64,000 nucleotides of DNA from positions 1,922,001-1,986,000 of the forward strand of contig NZ_JAEAGP010000001.1 of NCBI RefSeq assembly GCF_015999305.1. The letters run 5' to 3'. This document shows, piece by piece, positions 1 through 11,068 of the stretch. How positions within the stretch are numbered: position 1 is the first letter of the stretch; the number at the start of each line of letters is the position of its first letter. Below the pieces are notes generated by a model. It worked only from the letters and a program-made list of their open reading frames with translations. It made no database searches and had not been told where the DNA came from. Origin of the DNA: Erythrobacter sp. YJ-T3-07 (GTDB lineage: Bacteria > Pseudomonadota > Alphaproteobacteria > Sphingomonadales > Sphingomonadaceae). A program made the position numbers and the translations under genes.

Positions 1-413
1 TGAAAATCGCTCACGATCAAGGGCTAGCAGGCCATAGCGATGCCGACGTCGCGCTCCACGCGCTGGTCGATGCGGTGCTCGGCGCGATCGGCAATGGCGA
101 CATCGGCACCCACTTCCCGCCCAGCGATGAACGCTGGAAAGGCGCGCGATCCAGCCAGTTTCTGGCCCACGCGGTCAGCCTGGCGAGCGAGGCAGGCTAC
201 CGGATCGGCAATCTCGACCTCACGATCATCTGCGAAGCCCCCAAGATCGGCCCGCACAAGGACGCGATGCGTGAAATGATCGCGGAAATCGCCGGTGTTC
301 AGGTCGATGCGATCAGCGTAAAAGCGACCACTACCGAAAAGCTGGGCTTCACCGGCCGCGGCGAAGGCATTGCCGCACAAGCGGTCGCCACGCTGATCAG
401 GGAGAATTTCTAG
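1..413 (+). CDS. ispF: 2-C-methyl-D-erythritol 2,4-cyclodiphosphate synthase, 3' part
   Basis: This is the C-terminal part (about 137 residues) of the MEP-pathway enzyme that cyclises CDP-methylerythritol 2-phosphate to 2,4-cyclodiphosphate, releasing CMP, for isoprenoid synthesis (ubiquinone, carotenoids, undecaprenyl phosphate). The frame is open from the window edge, so the start lies outside. Visible family motifs are the metal-site GHSDADV close to the edge, then DIGTHFPP, and the C-terminal [17 protein letters not shown], where the family binds the cytidine nucleotide. Many sphingomonads carry IspF fused behind IspD (IspDF); the window does not show the upstream part, so fusion cannot be decided. 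The stop is three bases before the pncC start, suggesting one transcript. Confidence 0.95.
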   Translation, partial: KIAHDQGLAGHSDADVALHALVDAVLGAIGNGDIGTHFPPSDERWKGARSSQFLAHAVSLASEAGYRIGNLDLTIICEAPKIGPHKDAMREMIAEIAGVQVDAISVKATTTEKLGFTGRGEGIAAQAVATLIRENF

Positions 414-416
414 CGC

Positions 417-917
417 ATGACCGACATCCTGCTCCCCACCAATGTCGTCGAGCTGGCCACCAAGGTGGTCGAGGCGAACCGCGACGCGAACCGCACGCTG
501 GTGCTGGCCGAAAGCTGCACCGGCGGGCTGGTGAGCGCGGCGATCACCGAAATTCCGGGCTCCTCCTCCGTGCTCGATCGTGGCTTCGTGACCTATTCCA
601 ACGAATCGAAGATGGAAATGCTGGGGGTTCCGCAGGACATCATCGAGACCTTCGGCGCGGTGTCGATCGCCTGCGTCTGGGCGATGGCGCAGGGCGCGCT
701 TGCCAACAGCAATGCGGATGTCGCGGTTGCGATCAGCGGAGTGGCCGGCCCCGGCGGCGGAAGTGCGACCAAGCCGGTCGGCACGGTCGTATTCGCGCGG
801 GCCGTGCGAGGGCACGATGGCGAGCCTGAGGGCGAACTGAAATCCTTCGGCGATCTGGGCCGCGGCGAAATCCGCCGTCAGGCAACGCTGTGCGCGCTGG
901 AGCTGCTATTGCCGTAG
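417..917 (+). CDS. pncC: CinA C-terminal domain protein (nicotinamide-nucleotide amidase)
   Basis: 166 residues matching the stand-alone CinA C-terminal domain. The family deamidates NMN to nicotinate mononucleotide for pyridine-nucleotide recycling in the cytoplasm. Seen directly: AESCTGGLVSAAITEIPGSS with the catalytic-type serine and threonine at about residues 29-32, and the glycine-rich GVAGPGGG loop at about 108-115. The N-terminal MoCF-like domain of full CinA is absent, as is usual for PncC proteins. It lies directly downstream of ispF and its 3' end overlaps the convergent COQ10-like gene by 40 bases (878-917), so the two transcripts are antisense at their ends. Confidence 0.93.
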   Translation: MTDILLPTNVVELATKVVEANRDANRTLVLAESCTGGLVSAAITEIPGSSSVLDRGFVTYSNESKMEMLGVPQDIIETFGAVSIACVWAMAQGALANSNADVAVAISGVAGPGGGSATKPVGTVVFARAVRGHDGEPEGELKSFGDLGRGEIRRQATLCALELLLP

Positions 918-1336
918 AGTTCGTGGGCGCGATCCTCGAACGCGGCCATCATCCGGCGAAAGGCACGGTCGAAATAGGCCCCGGCCAGCCGCTCGAAAAT
1001 CTTGTTCTTGAACGTGAAATCGACGCAGAAATCGATTTCGCACCCGCCTTCGACCGCGTCGAAACGCCAATCGTTCTGAAGATCGCTCAGCGGCCCGTCG
1101 ATATAGTGGACCCGGATACTCTCGGCCCGATGCTTCTCGACCCGCGAGGTGAACTTCTCGCGGATCGCCTTGAACCCGACCACCATGTCCGCAACCATCT
1201 CCGTCTCGCTGTCGGACTGGATCCGGGTCGCGATCACCCATGGCAGGAACTCGGGGTAACGCTTCACGTCGGCGACCAGATCGAACATCTGTTCGGGCGT
1301 GAACGGCAGCACGCGCTGCTGGTGGATGCCAGGCAT
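878..1336 (-). CDS. COQ10/RatA-family START-domain protein
   Basis: 152 residues of the polyketide cyclase/START fold group that includes mitochondrial COQ10 and bacterial RatA. In alphaproteobacteria the family is usually interpreted as a ubiquinone-binding chaperone needed for efficient respiration; the RatA toxin label in databases comes from E. coli and is doubtful here. Diagnostic features are the N-terminal pattern YPEFLPWV at about 28-35, FTSRVE in the middle, and the C-terminal amphipathic helix with FDRAFRRMMAAFEDRA. Its start codon overlaps the lipA stop by one base (TGATG), so it is translationally coupled to lipoyl synthase. The 3' end runs 40 bases into pncC on the other strand. 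Confidence 0.88.
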   Translation of the reverse strand: MPGIHQQRVLPFTPEQMFDLVADVKRYPEFLPWVIATRIQSDSETEMVADMVVGFKAIREKFTSRVEKHRAESIRVHYIDGPLSDLQNDWRFDAVEGGCEIDFCVDFTFKNKIFERLAGAYFDRAFRRMMAAFEDRAHELYGNSSSSAHSVA

Positions 1337-2313
1337 CAGCGGGCTCCGGCGTTTCCGGCCTTGCGCGCCGCGTCGCGCTGAAGACGCTCTTCGCGCGCCG
1401 CCTTCATCTGCGCGAAATCGTCACCCGCGTGATAGCTGGAGCGGGTCAGCGGGCTCGCCGCGACCTGCAGGAAGCCCTTGGCCCGCGCGATCGAACCGAA
1501 CGCGTCGAACGCCTTGGGCGTGACGAAATCCTCCACCTTAGCGTGCTTGGGCGTGGGCTGGAGGTACTGGCCCATGGTGATGAAATCGACGTCGGCACTG
1601 CGCATGTCGTCCATCACCTGATGCACTTCGAGGCGCTGCTCGCCCAGGCCCAGCATGATGCCCGACTTGGTGAAGATCAGCGGGTCGTGGGACTTCACCT
1701 CTTCGAGCAGGCGCAGCGATGCGTAATAGCGCGCACCCGGGCGGATCGTCGGATACAGCCGTGGGACCGTTTCGAGGTTGTGATTGAACACGTCCGGCCC
1801 GGCTTCGCAGATCGCCTCGATCGCGGGGCGCATCTTGCCGCGGAAATCGGGCGTGAGGATTTCGATCGTGGTGTTCGGAGTCTCGCGCCGCAGCGCCTGG
1901 ATCACCTTCACGAACTGCCCCGCCCCACCATCGGGCAGGTCGTCACGATCGACGCTGGTGATGACGATGTGTTCCAGACCCATCTTGCCAGCCGCCACCG
2001 CGACGTTCTCGGGCTCCATCGGGTCGACCAGCCGCGGCATCCCGGTCTTGACGTTGCAGAACGCGCAGGCGCGCGTGCAGACATCGCCGAGGATCATGAC
2101 GGTCGCGTGCTTCTTCTCCCAGCACTCGCCGATATTGGGGCAGGCCGCTTCCTCGCACACCGTGTTCAGGCTGAGGTCGCGCATCAGACGGCGCGTCTCG
2201 TGATAGCCCTTGCTCACCGGCGCCTTGACCCTGATCCAGTCGGGCTTGCGCGGGCGCGGTGCGCGGTTTTCTTGCGGTTCGGGGGCGGAGGAGAGGTCGT
2301 TCATGCCCGCCAT
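1336..2313 (-). CDS. lipA: Lipoyl synthase
   Basis: 325-residue radical-SAM enzyme that inserts two sulfurs into octanoyl groups on lipoyl domains; a likely local client is the lipoylated PdhB in this window. The auxiliary 4Fe-4S cysteines fit C53, C58 and C64 ([12 protein letters not shown]) and the radical-SAM cysteines fit C79, C83 and C86 (CTRACAFC). The length is normal for the family. The first ATG has GAGG seven bases upstream; a second ATG at codon 4 (2304) is possible. It heads a two-gene unit with the COQ10-like gene, and is divergent from the NYN protein. The last residues are basic and poorly conserved in the family. Confidence 0.97.
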   Translation of the reverse strand: MAGMNDLSSAPEPQENRAPRPRKPDWIRVKAPVSKGYHETRRLMRDLSLNTVCEEAACPNIGECWEKKHATVMILGDVCTRACAFCNVKTGMPRLVDPMEPENVAVAAGKMGLEHIVITSVDRDDLPDGGAGQFVKVIQALRRETPNTTIEILTPDFRGKMRPAIEAICEAGPDVFNHNLETVPRLYPTIRPGARYYASLRLLEEVKSHDPLIFTKSGIMLGLGEQRLEVHQVMDDMRSADVDFITMGQYLQPTPKHAKVEDFVTPKAFDAFGSIARAKGFLQVAASPLTRSSYHAGDDFAQMKAAREERLQRDAARKAGNAGAR

Positions 2314-2383
2314 CTAGGAGCCTCGCCGGTCAGAGGCAATGCCGCGCCTTGCCAGTGGGGCTCCGCTCGCCCATGTGGCGGGC

Positions 2384-3112
2384 ATGACCGAAGAGACCCT
2401 CAAGAACATCGCGCTGCTGATCGACGCGGACAACACCACGCCCAAGGGCATCGACCCGGTGCTGACCGTCATGGCCGAGCTCGGCCAGGTCAACATCAAG
2501 CGGGCCTACGGCAATTTCGCGAAGAACAACCTCGCGAACTGGGACAAGATCACCCACAAGTACGGCATCCGCCCGCAGCAGCAGTTCGACCTGACCGCGG
2601 GCAAGAACGCGACCGACATGGCGATGACCATCGACGCGATCGACCTGCTCTACCAAGGCAAGGTCGACGGCTTCGGGATCATGAGCTCGGACAGCGACTT
2701 TACCCCGCTGGTCACGCGGCTGCGCCAGGACGGGCTGGTGGTCTACGGCTTCGGCAGCACGAGCAAGACTCCAGCCGCGTTCAAGAGCGCGTGCACGCGC
2801 TTCATCGACATCGATGCGCTGATCAAGGGCGCCTCCGACGAGCAGGAAACGCCCAAGGCACGCGCCGCGAAGGGCAAGGGCCAGATCGACGACGAACTGG
2901 TCGAACTGCTCGGCACCGCGTGGAAGGCGGCAAAGCGCGACGAGAAGGGGTACGCGCCGATGGGCGAAGTCGGCAAGATCGCCGGCAACCGTTCCAGCTT
3001 CGACGTGCGCAATTATGGCTACAAGCGCCTGTCCGACCTGTTCGAGGCGATCGACGAGTTCAAGGTGGAACGGCGCGACAACAGCGGAATGTACGTAAAA
3101 CGCCTGCGCTGA
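2384..3112 (+). CDS. NYN-domain protein with C-terminal OST-HTH/LOTUS-like domain
   Basis: 242 residues. The N-terminal half is a NYN (PIN-like) nuclease domain: ALLIDADNTT gives the first acidic cluster (D14, D16), GKNATDMAMTIDAID the middle acidic residues, and IMSSDSDFTPLV the last, together the expected metal-binding set for RNA cleavage. The C-terminal part (about 165-242) looks like an OST-HTH/LOTUS RNA-binding module, common in bacterial NYN proteins (LabA/YacP-like). The substrate is unknown. An upstream ATG at 2339 would add 15 residues, but homology begins at 2384, so I start there; no strong Shine-Dalgarno is visible. It is monocistronic and ends at a shared terminator facing the TPR gene. 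Confidence 0.85.
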   Translation: MTEETLKNIALLIDADNTTPKGIDPVLTVMAELGQVNIKRAYGNFAKNNLANWDKITHKYGIRPQQQFDLTAGKNATDMAMTIDAIDLLYQGKVDGFGIMSSDSDFTPLVTRLRQDGLVVYGFGSTSKTPAAFKSACTRFIDIDALIKGASDEQETPKARAAKGKGQIDDELVELLGTAWKAAKRDEKGYAPMGEVGKIAGNRSSFDVRNYGYKRLSDLFEAIDEFKVERRDNSGMYVKRLR

Positions 3113-3131
3113 CCCGAGCACGAGAAAAGGA

Positions 3132-3165
3132 AAACGGCGCGGAAGGTCTCCCTCCCGCGCCGTTT
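3132..3165. terminator. Bidirectional intrinsic terminator-like hairpin
   Basis: Eleven-base perfect arms AAACGGCGCGG (3132-3142) and CCGCGCCGTTT (3155-3165) with a 12-base loop lie between two convergent genes. The A-run before and T-run after the stem let it work in either direction. Confidence 0.75.
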
Positions 3166-3191
3166 ACCTATCGGCTTGAAAGCGTCTGCAA

Positions 3192-4451
3192 TCAGCCGGC
3201 CTGCTGCTTTGCATAAGCCGACCACAGCTTGGCGATCGGGGCACGCTGGCCCTCCACCTTGGCAAGGGTTTCCTGCGCCGCGGCATAATTGCCCGCCTTG
3301 ACCTGCGCGATCCCCAGCCGGGTCAGCGCGACGCCGCGGTCGACATCGGGACGGGTCAGCGCGAGCTCGTAAAGCTCCGCCGCCTTGGCGCCATCGTCGA
3401 AGTTCAGGTAGGTGTCGCCAGCGGCAAGCGCGAGGCTCGCCTTGGCGCCCGACGCTTTCGCGTCCCGCTCAAGCGCCCCGAGGTCCGCCTTCAGGCCGGC
3501 GGCGCGGGACTTCGATTCGCTGAGAGCCTCAGCCACGAAAGTATCGCTCGACTGGAGCTTGCCGGAGTTAATCCCTTCCTGCGCAACCGCAGCCACTTCG
3601 CCGGGAAGACGGCGGTAATTGGCGGCATCGATATAATCGGTGTAATCGCGCGCCTCCCGCATGGCATTTGCGGAACGGGCAAGGCGCAGGAGGTCGAGCA
3701 GTTCGGTATCGGACCACTCACCGAAGTTACGCTGGATCGCGATCGCGTCGCCCCAGGTCGTGGGACCCGGGTAGTACTTCACCAGCATCAGGCTGTAATT
3801 GGTGGCGTCGTCGTACAGATCGTTGTTGTAGGCGGTGGTCAGACCGCGCTTGAGCAGGTCTTCGCTCGGCTTGCCGCCAGCCGCGATTTCCTCGTTGATC
3901 TGGTCGTTCACAGCTCCGAGAGCGGCGGTGAAGTCACCCTCTTCAGTGTAGGTCCGCGCAATCAGCGCCCGCGCGTCTTCAACCTGGTAGCCCAGTTCGA
4001 TAGCCTTTTCGAGACGCTCACGAGCGGCCGGCCAATCCTTGTTGTTGAAGGCAAGCTGGCCTGCAACATAGGTGTACTGCGGCACGCTGGCCTCGGGCAC
4101 CTTGCCGCTTTCCAGCATCAAATCCATGCCGGTGCGCTGCAGCGCGATATCTTCGAGCTTGCCGCCGATATTGTAGAGCGCGCTGCCGTAAACGTAGCGA
4201 TCATCGTCGGTCTTCACCGAGTCGCGTGCAGCCTCGGCCTGCGTACGCAGCGCGGCATAATCGGGGTTTTCGGCCTTGAGGGCTTCATCGACCGACTGAA
4301 AGGCGGCAACGAATTCCTTCGAGAACTTCGGCTGCTTCTGGGCGTAGGCGGGCGTTGCGATCGCAGTCGCGCCGAGCGTGCCGACCGCCATCATCGCCGC
4401 AGCGATTGCGAACCCGGAACTCTTGGCGGGAAAAAAGGCAAACCTGGCCAT
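3192..4451 (-). CDS. Exported tetratricopeptide-repeat protein
   Basis: 419 residues with a Sec signal peptide (basic N-terminus, hydrophobic stretch, ATPAYAQ cleavage region near residue 36). The rest is helical with TPR-like pairs, for example YTYVAGQLAFNNKDWPAARE at about 145-165 and a C-terminal pair YELALTRPDVDRG/GIAQVKAGNYAAAQE. It should be a periplasmic solenoid that binds other proteins; no enzyme motif is seen. Proteins of this kind are common in sphingomonads without assigned function. The start is supported by AGGAG about ten bases upstream. It is divergent from gyrA across a 300-base gap and ends at the terminator shared with the NYN gene. Confidence 0.75.
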   Translation of the reverse strand: MARFAFFPAKSSGFAIAAAMMAVGTLGATAIATPAYAQKQPKFSKEFVAAFQSVDEALKAENPDYAALRTQAEAARDSVKTDDDRYVYGSALYNIGGKLEDIALQRTGMDLMLESGKVPEASVPQYTYVAGQLAFNNKDWPAARERLEKAIELGYQVEDARALIARTYTEEGDFTAALGAVNDQINEEIAAGGKPSEDLLKRGLTTAYNNDLYDDATNYSLMLVKYYPGPTTWGDAIAIQRNFGEWSDTELLDLLRLARSANAMREARDYTDYIDAANYRRLPGEVAAVAQEGINSGKLQSSDTFVAEALSESKSRAAGLKADLGALERDAKASGAKASLALAAGDTYLNFDDGAKAAELYELALTRPDVDRGVALTRLGIAQVKAGNYAAAQETLAKVEGQRAPIAKLWSAYAKQQAG

Positions 4452-4751
4452 ATGTATCGTCTCTCCTGTTCCGCCGCGCAGTGTCGCGCAGCGTTTGTCA
4501 TCTGCTTATCGGGATAACGCGCGGCCTATGCGATAGTGCCGCGCCAACGTCCAGAGAGTGGCCGAAACCGGTTGAACCGAGGTTGAATGGGTGCTTCAGG
4601 CAAATCGACGTCCAACTCCGCAGAAAATGTGGAAAAACCGCCCCTCAATCCCCATGTCTGGCTGCCATTGCTGGCACCGCCGGGCGCTTTCCCCTAGCCT
4701 TCCCCGACTGCGCGTCAGACGCATCCGAATAACAGACGGACCGGACATTCC
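4452..4751. other. Divergent intergenic region upstream of gyrA
   Basis: 300 bases between the TPR gene (minus) and gyrA (plus). It must hold both promoters. I see no long inverted repeat, small gene or RNA element; the stretch around 4500-4540 and the stretch 4600-4640 are locally AT-richer than the genes. Confidence 0.5.
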
Positions 4752-7577
<2,826 letters not shown>

Positions 7578-7601
7578 GACTTAGCGCCCGCTCCAATTCA
7601 A

Positions 7602-7645
7602 AAGCCCGCTCGCCCACGGATTTCCGAAGGGTGAGCGGGCTTCTT
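7602..7645. terminator. Terminator between gyrA and YhhN-like gene
   Basis: Arms 7602-7615 and 7629-7642 pair over 14 bases with one G-T pair (AAGCCCGCTCGCCC against GGGTGAGCGGGCTT), followed by T-rich sequence. The genes are convergent, so it can serve both. Confidence 0.85.
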
Positions 7646-7661
7646 ACTTTGCGTGAGGCGC

Positions 7662-8306
7662 TTACCGCCGAAACCGCCGCAGCGTCTGCACGACGCCGGT
7701 CGCGATCAGGAACTGGCCGAGGTAATATGTCGGCCACACCAGCAGGTCGGGCAGCGGCGCAAGGTCGTACGGGCCGAGGCGGCTGAATATCAGCCAGTCG
7801 GACACGACGAATAACAGCGCCCCCAGCCCCACCCGCGAGTGCGGGAACAGGCTGAGCCACGCTGCCATCGCCATTCCGCCCAGCGCGAGGCCGTAAACCC
7901 CGATCAGCACATCGCCGCTCAGCCACCAGGCGACCAGAGGTACGGCGAGAAATAGCAGGATCGTGCCCCATCTGCGCGCCACGCTGGGCTCGGGCCTCAG
8001 GTAGCGGCGGTAGAACAGGATCGCTACAACATGGCTCGCAAAGAACGCCACGCCCCCCGCGATGAACGACAGTTCGATCGCGAGATCGCCCAGCGCGCTC
8101 AATGCCAGCGCCAGAACGAACAACCCCGATCGCAACCCCTTGGTGCGCTGCGCCGCATAGACAGCCAGAAACCCGACCGCAGAGGTCTTGATCGCCATCA
8201 GCCATAGACCGCCCATTGCACTGCGTTCGAGCAACGGCAGCGCTATCGCTGCAATCAGGCTCAGGACGAGCCAGGGGCGAGACTGGACGAGGGCGCGGCG
8301 CGGCAT
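7662..8306 (-). CDS. YhhN/TMEM86-family membrane protein (lysoplasmalogenase-like)
   Basis: 214 residues with about seven or eight hydrophobic helices and few soluble loops. The pattern fits the YhhN family: ALSALGDLAIEL at about 68-79, ASHVVAILFYRRY at about 89-101, and VVSDWLIF near 168, which give the conserved acidic and histidine residues of the membrane core. Animal TMEM86 members hydrolyse the vinyl-ether bond of lysoplasmalogens; bacterial members are mostly uncharacterised, so the substrate here is an inference. The gene is single, faces gyrA across a strong terminator, and is divergent from trmFO with a 78-base gap. Confidence 0.8.
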   Translation of the reverse strand: MPRRALVQSRPWLVLSLIAAIALPLLERSAMGGLWLMAIKTSAVGFLAVYAAQRTKGLRSGLFVLALALSALGDLAIELSFIAGGVAFFASHVVAILFYRRYLRPEPSVARRWGTILLFLAVPLVAWWLSGDVLIGVYGLALGGMAMAAWLSLFPHSRVGLGALLFVVSDWLIFSRLGPYDLAPLPDLLVWPTYYLGQFLIATGVVQTLRRFRR

Positions 8307-8384
8307 GACGCGTCTCTAACGCGCAGACGGCGCCCTCGCCACATGCTTTGAACTTTTGCCGTACTGCGCCTAGGTGCGCTGGCA

Positions 8385-9752
8385 ATGACACATGACGTAC
8401 ACATTATCGGCGGCGGTCTCGCGGGCAGCGAGGCGGCGTGGCAACTGGCGCAGGCGGGGCTCAAGGTTCGCCTGTCGGAAATGCGCGGCAGCGGAGAGAT
8501 GACGCCCGCGCACCAGACCGACGGGCTGGCCGAGCTCGTCTGCTCCAACTCCTTCCGCTCCGACGACAGCGACAAGAACGCGGTCGGCCTGCTGCACGAC
8601 GAAATGCGGCGGCTCGACAGCATCGTGATGGCGGCGGGTGAGAAGGCCCGCGTCCCTGCCGGTTCCGCCATGGCAGTCGACCGCGACGTGTTCTCGGCGG
8701 AGGTGGAGCGGACGCTGGCCGAACACCCCAACGTCACCGTGGTGCGCGAGCGGGTCGATACGCTGCCCGACGCAGGGCTGACCATCGTTGCGACCGGTCC
8801 GCTGACTGCACAAAATCTCGCGCAGAGCATCGTGAAGGCGACCGGCGAGGACCGGCTGGCGTTCTTCGATGCCATCGCCCCGATCGTCCACCGCGACTCG
8901 ATCGACATGAGCAAGTGCTGGATCCAGAGCCGCTGGAACAAGCGGACCGAGGCCAGCAACGAGGACGGCGACTACATCAACTGCCCGATGACCAGGGAGC
9001 AGTACGAAACTTTCGTGCAGGCGCTGATCGACGGCGAGAAGACCGAGTTCAAGGAATGGGAGGCTGACACCCCCTATTTCGATGGCTGCATGCCGATCGA
9101 GGTGATGGCGGAGCGCGGGATCGAGACGCTGCGCTACGGCCCGATGAAGGGCGTCGGGCTCGACAACCCTTACGACACGACCGAAGAGCATCCGCAGGGT
9201 CGGTGGCCCTACGCGGTCGTCCAGCTGCGGCAGGACAACAAGCTGGGCACGCTGTGGAACATGGTCGGCTTCCAGACCAAGCTCAAATACGGCGCGCAGG
9301 TGGAGCTGTTCCGCACGATTCCGGGGCTGGAGAACGCCGAGTTTGCCCGTCTGGGCGGGCTGCACCGCAACACTTTCATCAATTCGCCGCTGGTGCTCGA
9401 CCGCCAATTGCGGCTGAAGAACGCGGGCCATATCCGTTTCGCCGGGCAGATCACCGGGTGCGAGGGTTATGTCGAAAGCTCGGCGATCGGCCTGCTCGCG
9501 GGGCTGATGGTGGCCGCCGAGCATCGCGGCGAGGACTGGTCCCCTCCCCCGCGCACCACCGCGCTGGGCGCCCTGCTCAGCCACGTCACCGGCGATGCCG
9601 AAGCGGAGACCTTCCAGCCGATGAACGTCAATTTCGGGCTGTTCCCCCCGCTCCACGAGGTGAAGAAGAAGCAGCGCAAGGAAGCCTATACCAGCCGCGC
9701 AAAGGCGGATCTGGGCGAATGGCTTGCCGCGCGTGAGCGCGTGCCTGCCTAG
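8385..9752 (+). CDS. trmFO: Methylenetetrahydrofolate-tRNA-(uracil-5-)-methyltransferase TrmFO
   Basis: 455-residue FAD- and folate-dependent enzyme that makes m5U54 in the T-loop of tRNA, using methylene-THF as carbon donor. The dinucleotide-binding loop is [12 protein letters not shown] (residues 7-18); the two cysteines known from the family are seen as C53 in ELVCSNSF and the cysteine in FDGCMPIEV. The conserved C-terminal [10 protein letters not shown] and [12 protein letters not shown] are present. Start at the ATG after a weak ribosome site; it matches the family N-terminus. Its stop overlaps by three bases the stop of the convergent EF-hand gene, so there is no room for a terminator between them. 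Confidence 0.96.
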   Translation: MTHDVHIIGGGLAGSEAAWQLAQAGLKVRLSEMRGSGEMTPAHQTDGLAELVCSNSFRSDDSDKNAVGLLHDEMRRLDSIVMAAGEKARVPAGSAMAVDRDVFSAEVERTLAEHPNVTVVRERVDTLPDAGLTIVATGPLTAQNLAQSIVKATGEDRLAFFDAIAPIVHRDSIDMSKCWIQSRWNKRTEASNEDGDYINCPMTREQYETFVQALIDGEKTEFKEWEADTPYFDGCMPIEVMAERGIETLRYGPMKGVGLDNPYDTTEEHPQGRWPYAVVQLRQDNKLGTLWNMVGFQTKLKYGAQVELFRTIPGLENAEFARLGGLHRNTFINSPLVLDRQLRLKNAGHIRFAGQITGCEGYVESSAIGLLAGLMVAAEHRGEDWSPPPRTTALGALLSHVTGDAEAETFQPMNVNFGLFPPLHEVKKKQRKEAYTSRAKADLGEWLAARERVPA

Positions 9753-10207
9753 CAGCTACAGCGCGGTTTCTTCTTCGGCTTGGGCGTGGTCGTCGCGAAT
9801 TCGGCCTGCGTCAGCACGCGGTTGCCATCCGCATCGGCACCCTCGAACTTGTCGACCGTCGCCACCGCCCATTCCTCGAAATCGAGCAGGTTGTTGCCGT
9901 CCTTGTCCAGCTTGCGGAACGCGTCACTGCGGGTCGAGAGCATTTCGTTGCGCGTGATCTTGAGGTCGCGATTGCGGTCGTAGCGGAAGAAGCGGCGCTG
10001 CTCGCGCGTCAGTTCGGTCGCTTCGGGAGGAGCCGGGCCGGTCATGTCGGCCGGATCGGCCTGGGGCAGCGCGTCCTCTGCCGGGGTTGCAGCAATGTCG
10101 GGCGGCGGCGGTGCAGCCTCTTCCACCTGCGCACGGCCCTGCCACCAGAAAATCCCGACGCCCGCCAGGATCAGCCCCAGCACTGCACCCAGCACCACGC
10201 GATCCAT
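9749..10207 (-). CDS. Membrane-anchored or exported EF-hand protein
   Basis: 152 residues: an N-terminal hydrophobic segment (about 4-22) that anchors or exports it, a Pro/Ala-rich linker to about residue 65, then three EF-hand loops, [24 protein letters not shown] and [12 protein letters not shown]. The second and third have the standard acidic and glycine positions and should bind calcium; the first lacks the central glycine. The protein ends KKKPRCSC, an unusual basic cysteine pair. It is likely periplasmic with unknown partner. GGGGAGG sits well upstream of the ATG. Upstream on the same strand, 25 bases away, is the squalene/phytoene-synthase-like gene, so the two probably form an operon. 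Confidence 0.78.
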   Translation of the reverse strand: MDRVVLGAVLGLILAGVGIFWWQGRAQVEEAAPPPPDIAATPAEDALPQADPADMTGPAPPEATELTREQRRFFRYDRNRDLKITRNEMLSTRSDAFRKLDKDGNNLLDFEEWAVATVDKFEGADADGNRVLTQAEFATTTPKPKKKPRCSC

Positions 10208-10232
10208 CAGCCCCTCCCCCTCTTGAAGCCCT

Positions 10233-10910
10233 TCAGCGGCCTAGCATACCCACCCGTACCGCCGAGAGGAAATCTCCGCCTGCCGACATCATCGGCCTGC
10301 CCGAACGCAGGCTGCGCAAGCCCTGCGTGCCGAGTACCGCGAAGGGCCGCAAGGCACGCGGCAGTCTGGGCGGCCTCTGGTCGAGCAGGGTCTGACCTCG
10401 CGCCACAGCCCGCACCCTCTCTGCATCCTCGGGCGTAGAGCAATGCTGCGCCAGATCGGCGTAGGACCATAGCAGCGCGGCGTGATCGGGGGGCGGAGGC
10501 CCGGGGTGGCCCAGCGCCGCTGCGGCGAGCGCCCAGGCATCGGCATGGCCTTCGCCGAACGCGGCAATCGCCTCCTCGGTCAGCGGACCTTCCGCCAGCA
10601 GCGCCTCCCACCCGTCGACCAGCGATGCCAGCTGCGAGACATCCGCATCCCACCCCGCAAGGCGGGCCAGCAGCGGCTCGCCCTTCGGCCAGTCCATGCG
10701 ATCCTGCGCGAAGCGGTCGCGCCACCAGGCGAGCTTCAGTTGCGCGATGATCGGTTCGCTCGCCTGCCGCACCGCATCCGCCAGCCGCCGGTCGAGCGCG
10801 AACAGATCGTCGAACACCGGCCGCAAATCGCGCCGGGCGTAGGCCAGCGCCAGCGCAAGCGAAGGGTCCGCAGCTGGCCCTGATTCTTCCTCGGTTCTTG
10901 CGCTCGCCAT
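10233..10910 (-). CDS. Squalene/phytoene synthase-family protein, probably not a prenyl synthase
   Basis: 225 residues, shorter than true phytoene synthases (about 300). It shows the alpha-helical family pattern ALAYARRDLRPVFDDLFALDRR and LKLAWWRDRF, typical of the alphaproteobacterial relatives of mitochondrial NDUFAF6, but lacks the paired DxxxD aspartate motifs needed to bind diphosphate magnesium. An enzymatic role in carotenoid synthesis is therefore unlikely from the sequence; a complex I assembly role is only an analogy to NDUFAF6. Translation starts at ATG 10910; it is divergent from the TadG operon. No other carotenoid gene is in the window, which agrees with the non-carotenoid reading. 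Confidence 0.7.
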   Translation of the reverse strand: MASARTEEESGPAADPSLALALAYARRDLRPVFDDLFALDRRLADAVRQASEPIIAQLKLAWWRDRFAQDRMDWPKGEPLLARLAGWDADVSQLASLVDGWEALLAEGPLTEEAIAAFGEGHADAWALAAAALGHPGPPPPDHAALLWSYADLAQHCSTPEDAERVRAVARGQTLLDQRPPRLPRALRPFAVLGTQGLRSLRSGRPMMSAGGDFLSAVRVGMLGR

Positions 10911-10930
10911 GGCACGCCAATGCGCGGCTC

Positions 10931-10945
10931 TTAACCTCGCTTCAA
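10931..10945 (+). promoter_or_regulatory. Possible CtrA half-perfect site upstream of the Tad-like operon
   Basis: TTAA, seven bases, then TCAA (10931-10945) is one mismatch from the alphaproteobacterial CtrA box TTAA-N7-TTAA. It lies about 125-140 bases before the TadG start, and CtrA is known to control pilus genes in related bacteria. A perfect GGTTAACC palindrome follows near 11002-11009. This is weak single-site evidence. Confidence 0.3.
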
Positions 10946-11068
10946 CCCTGATCGGTCAAAGCCCGACAACCACTGGTAGGTTAAGCGGGAGGATGATGGC
11001 GGTTAACCATCGTCCGAGACGCAAGCCGCAAAGACGGGACCACGAGAATGACGGGGGAAAGGGCAGGC

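Noticed and set aside
8370..9656. Long frame opposite trmFO
   Set aside because: Antisense shadow; trmFO motifs are unambiguous.
10995..11045. c-di-GMP-I riboswitch upstream of tadG
   Set aside because: The GACGCAAGCC-like piece is there but the order and stems of the GEMM consensus are not; kept only as a weak finding.
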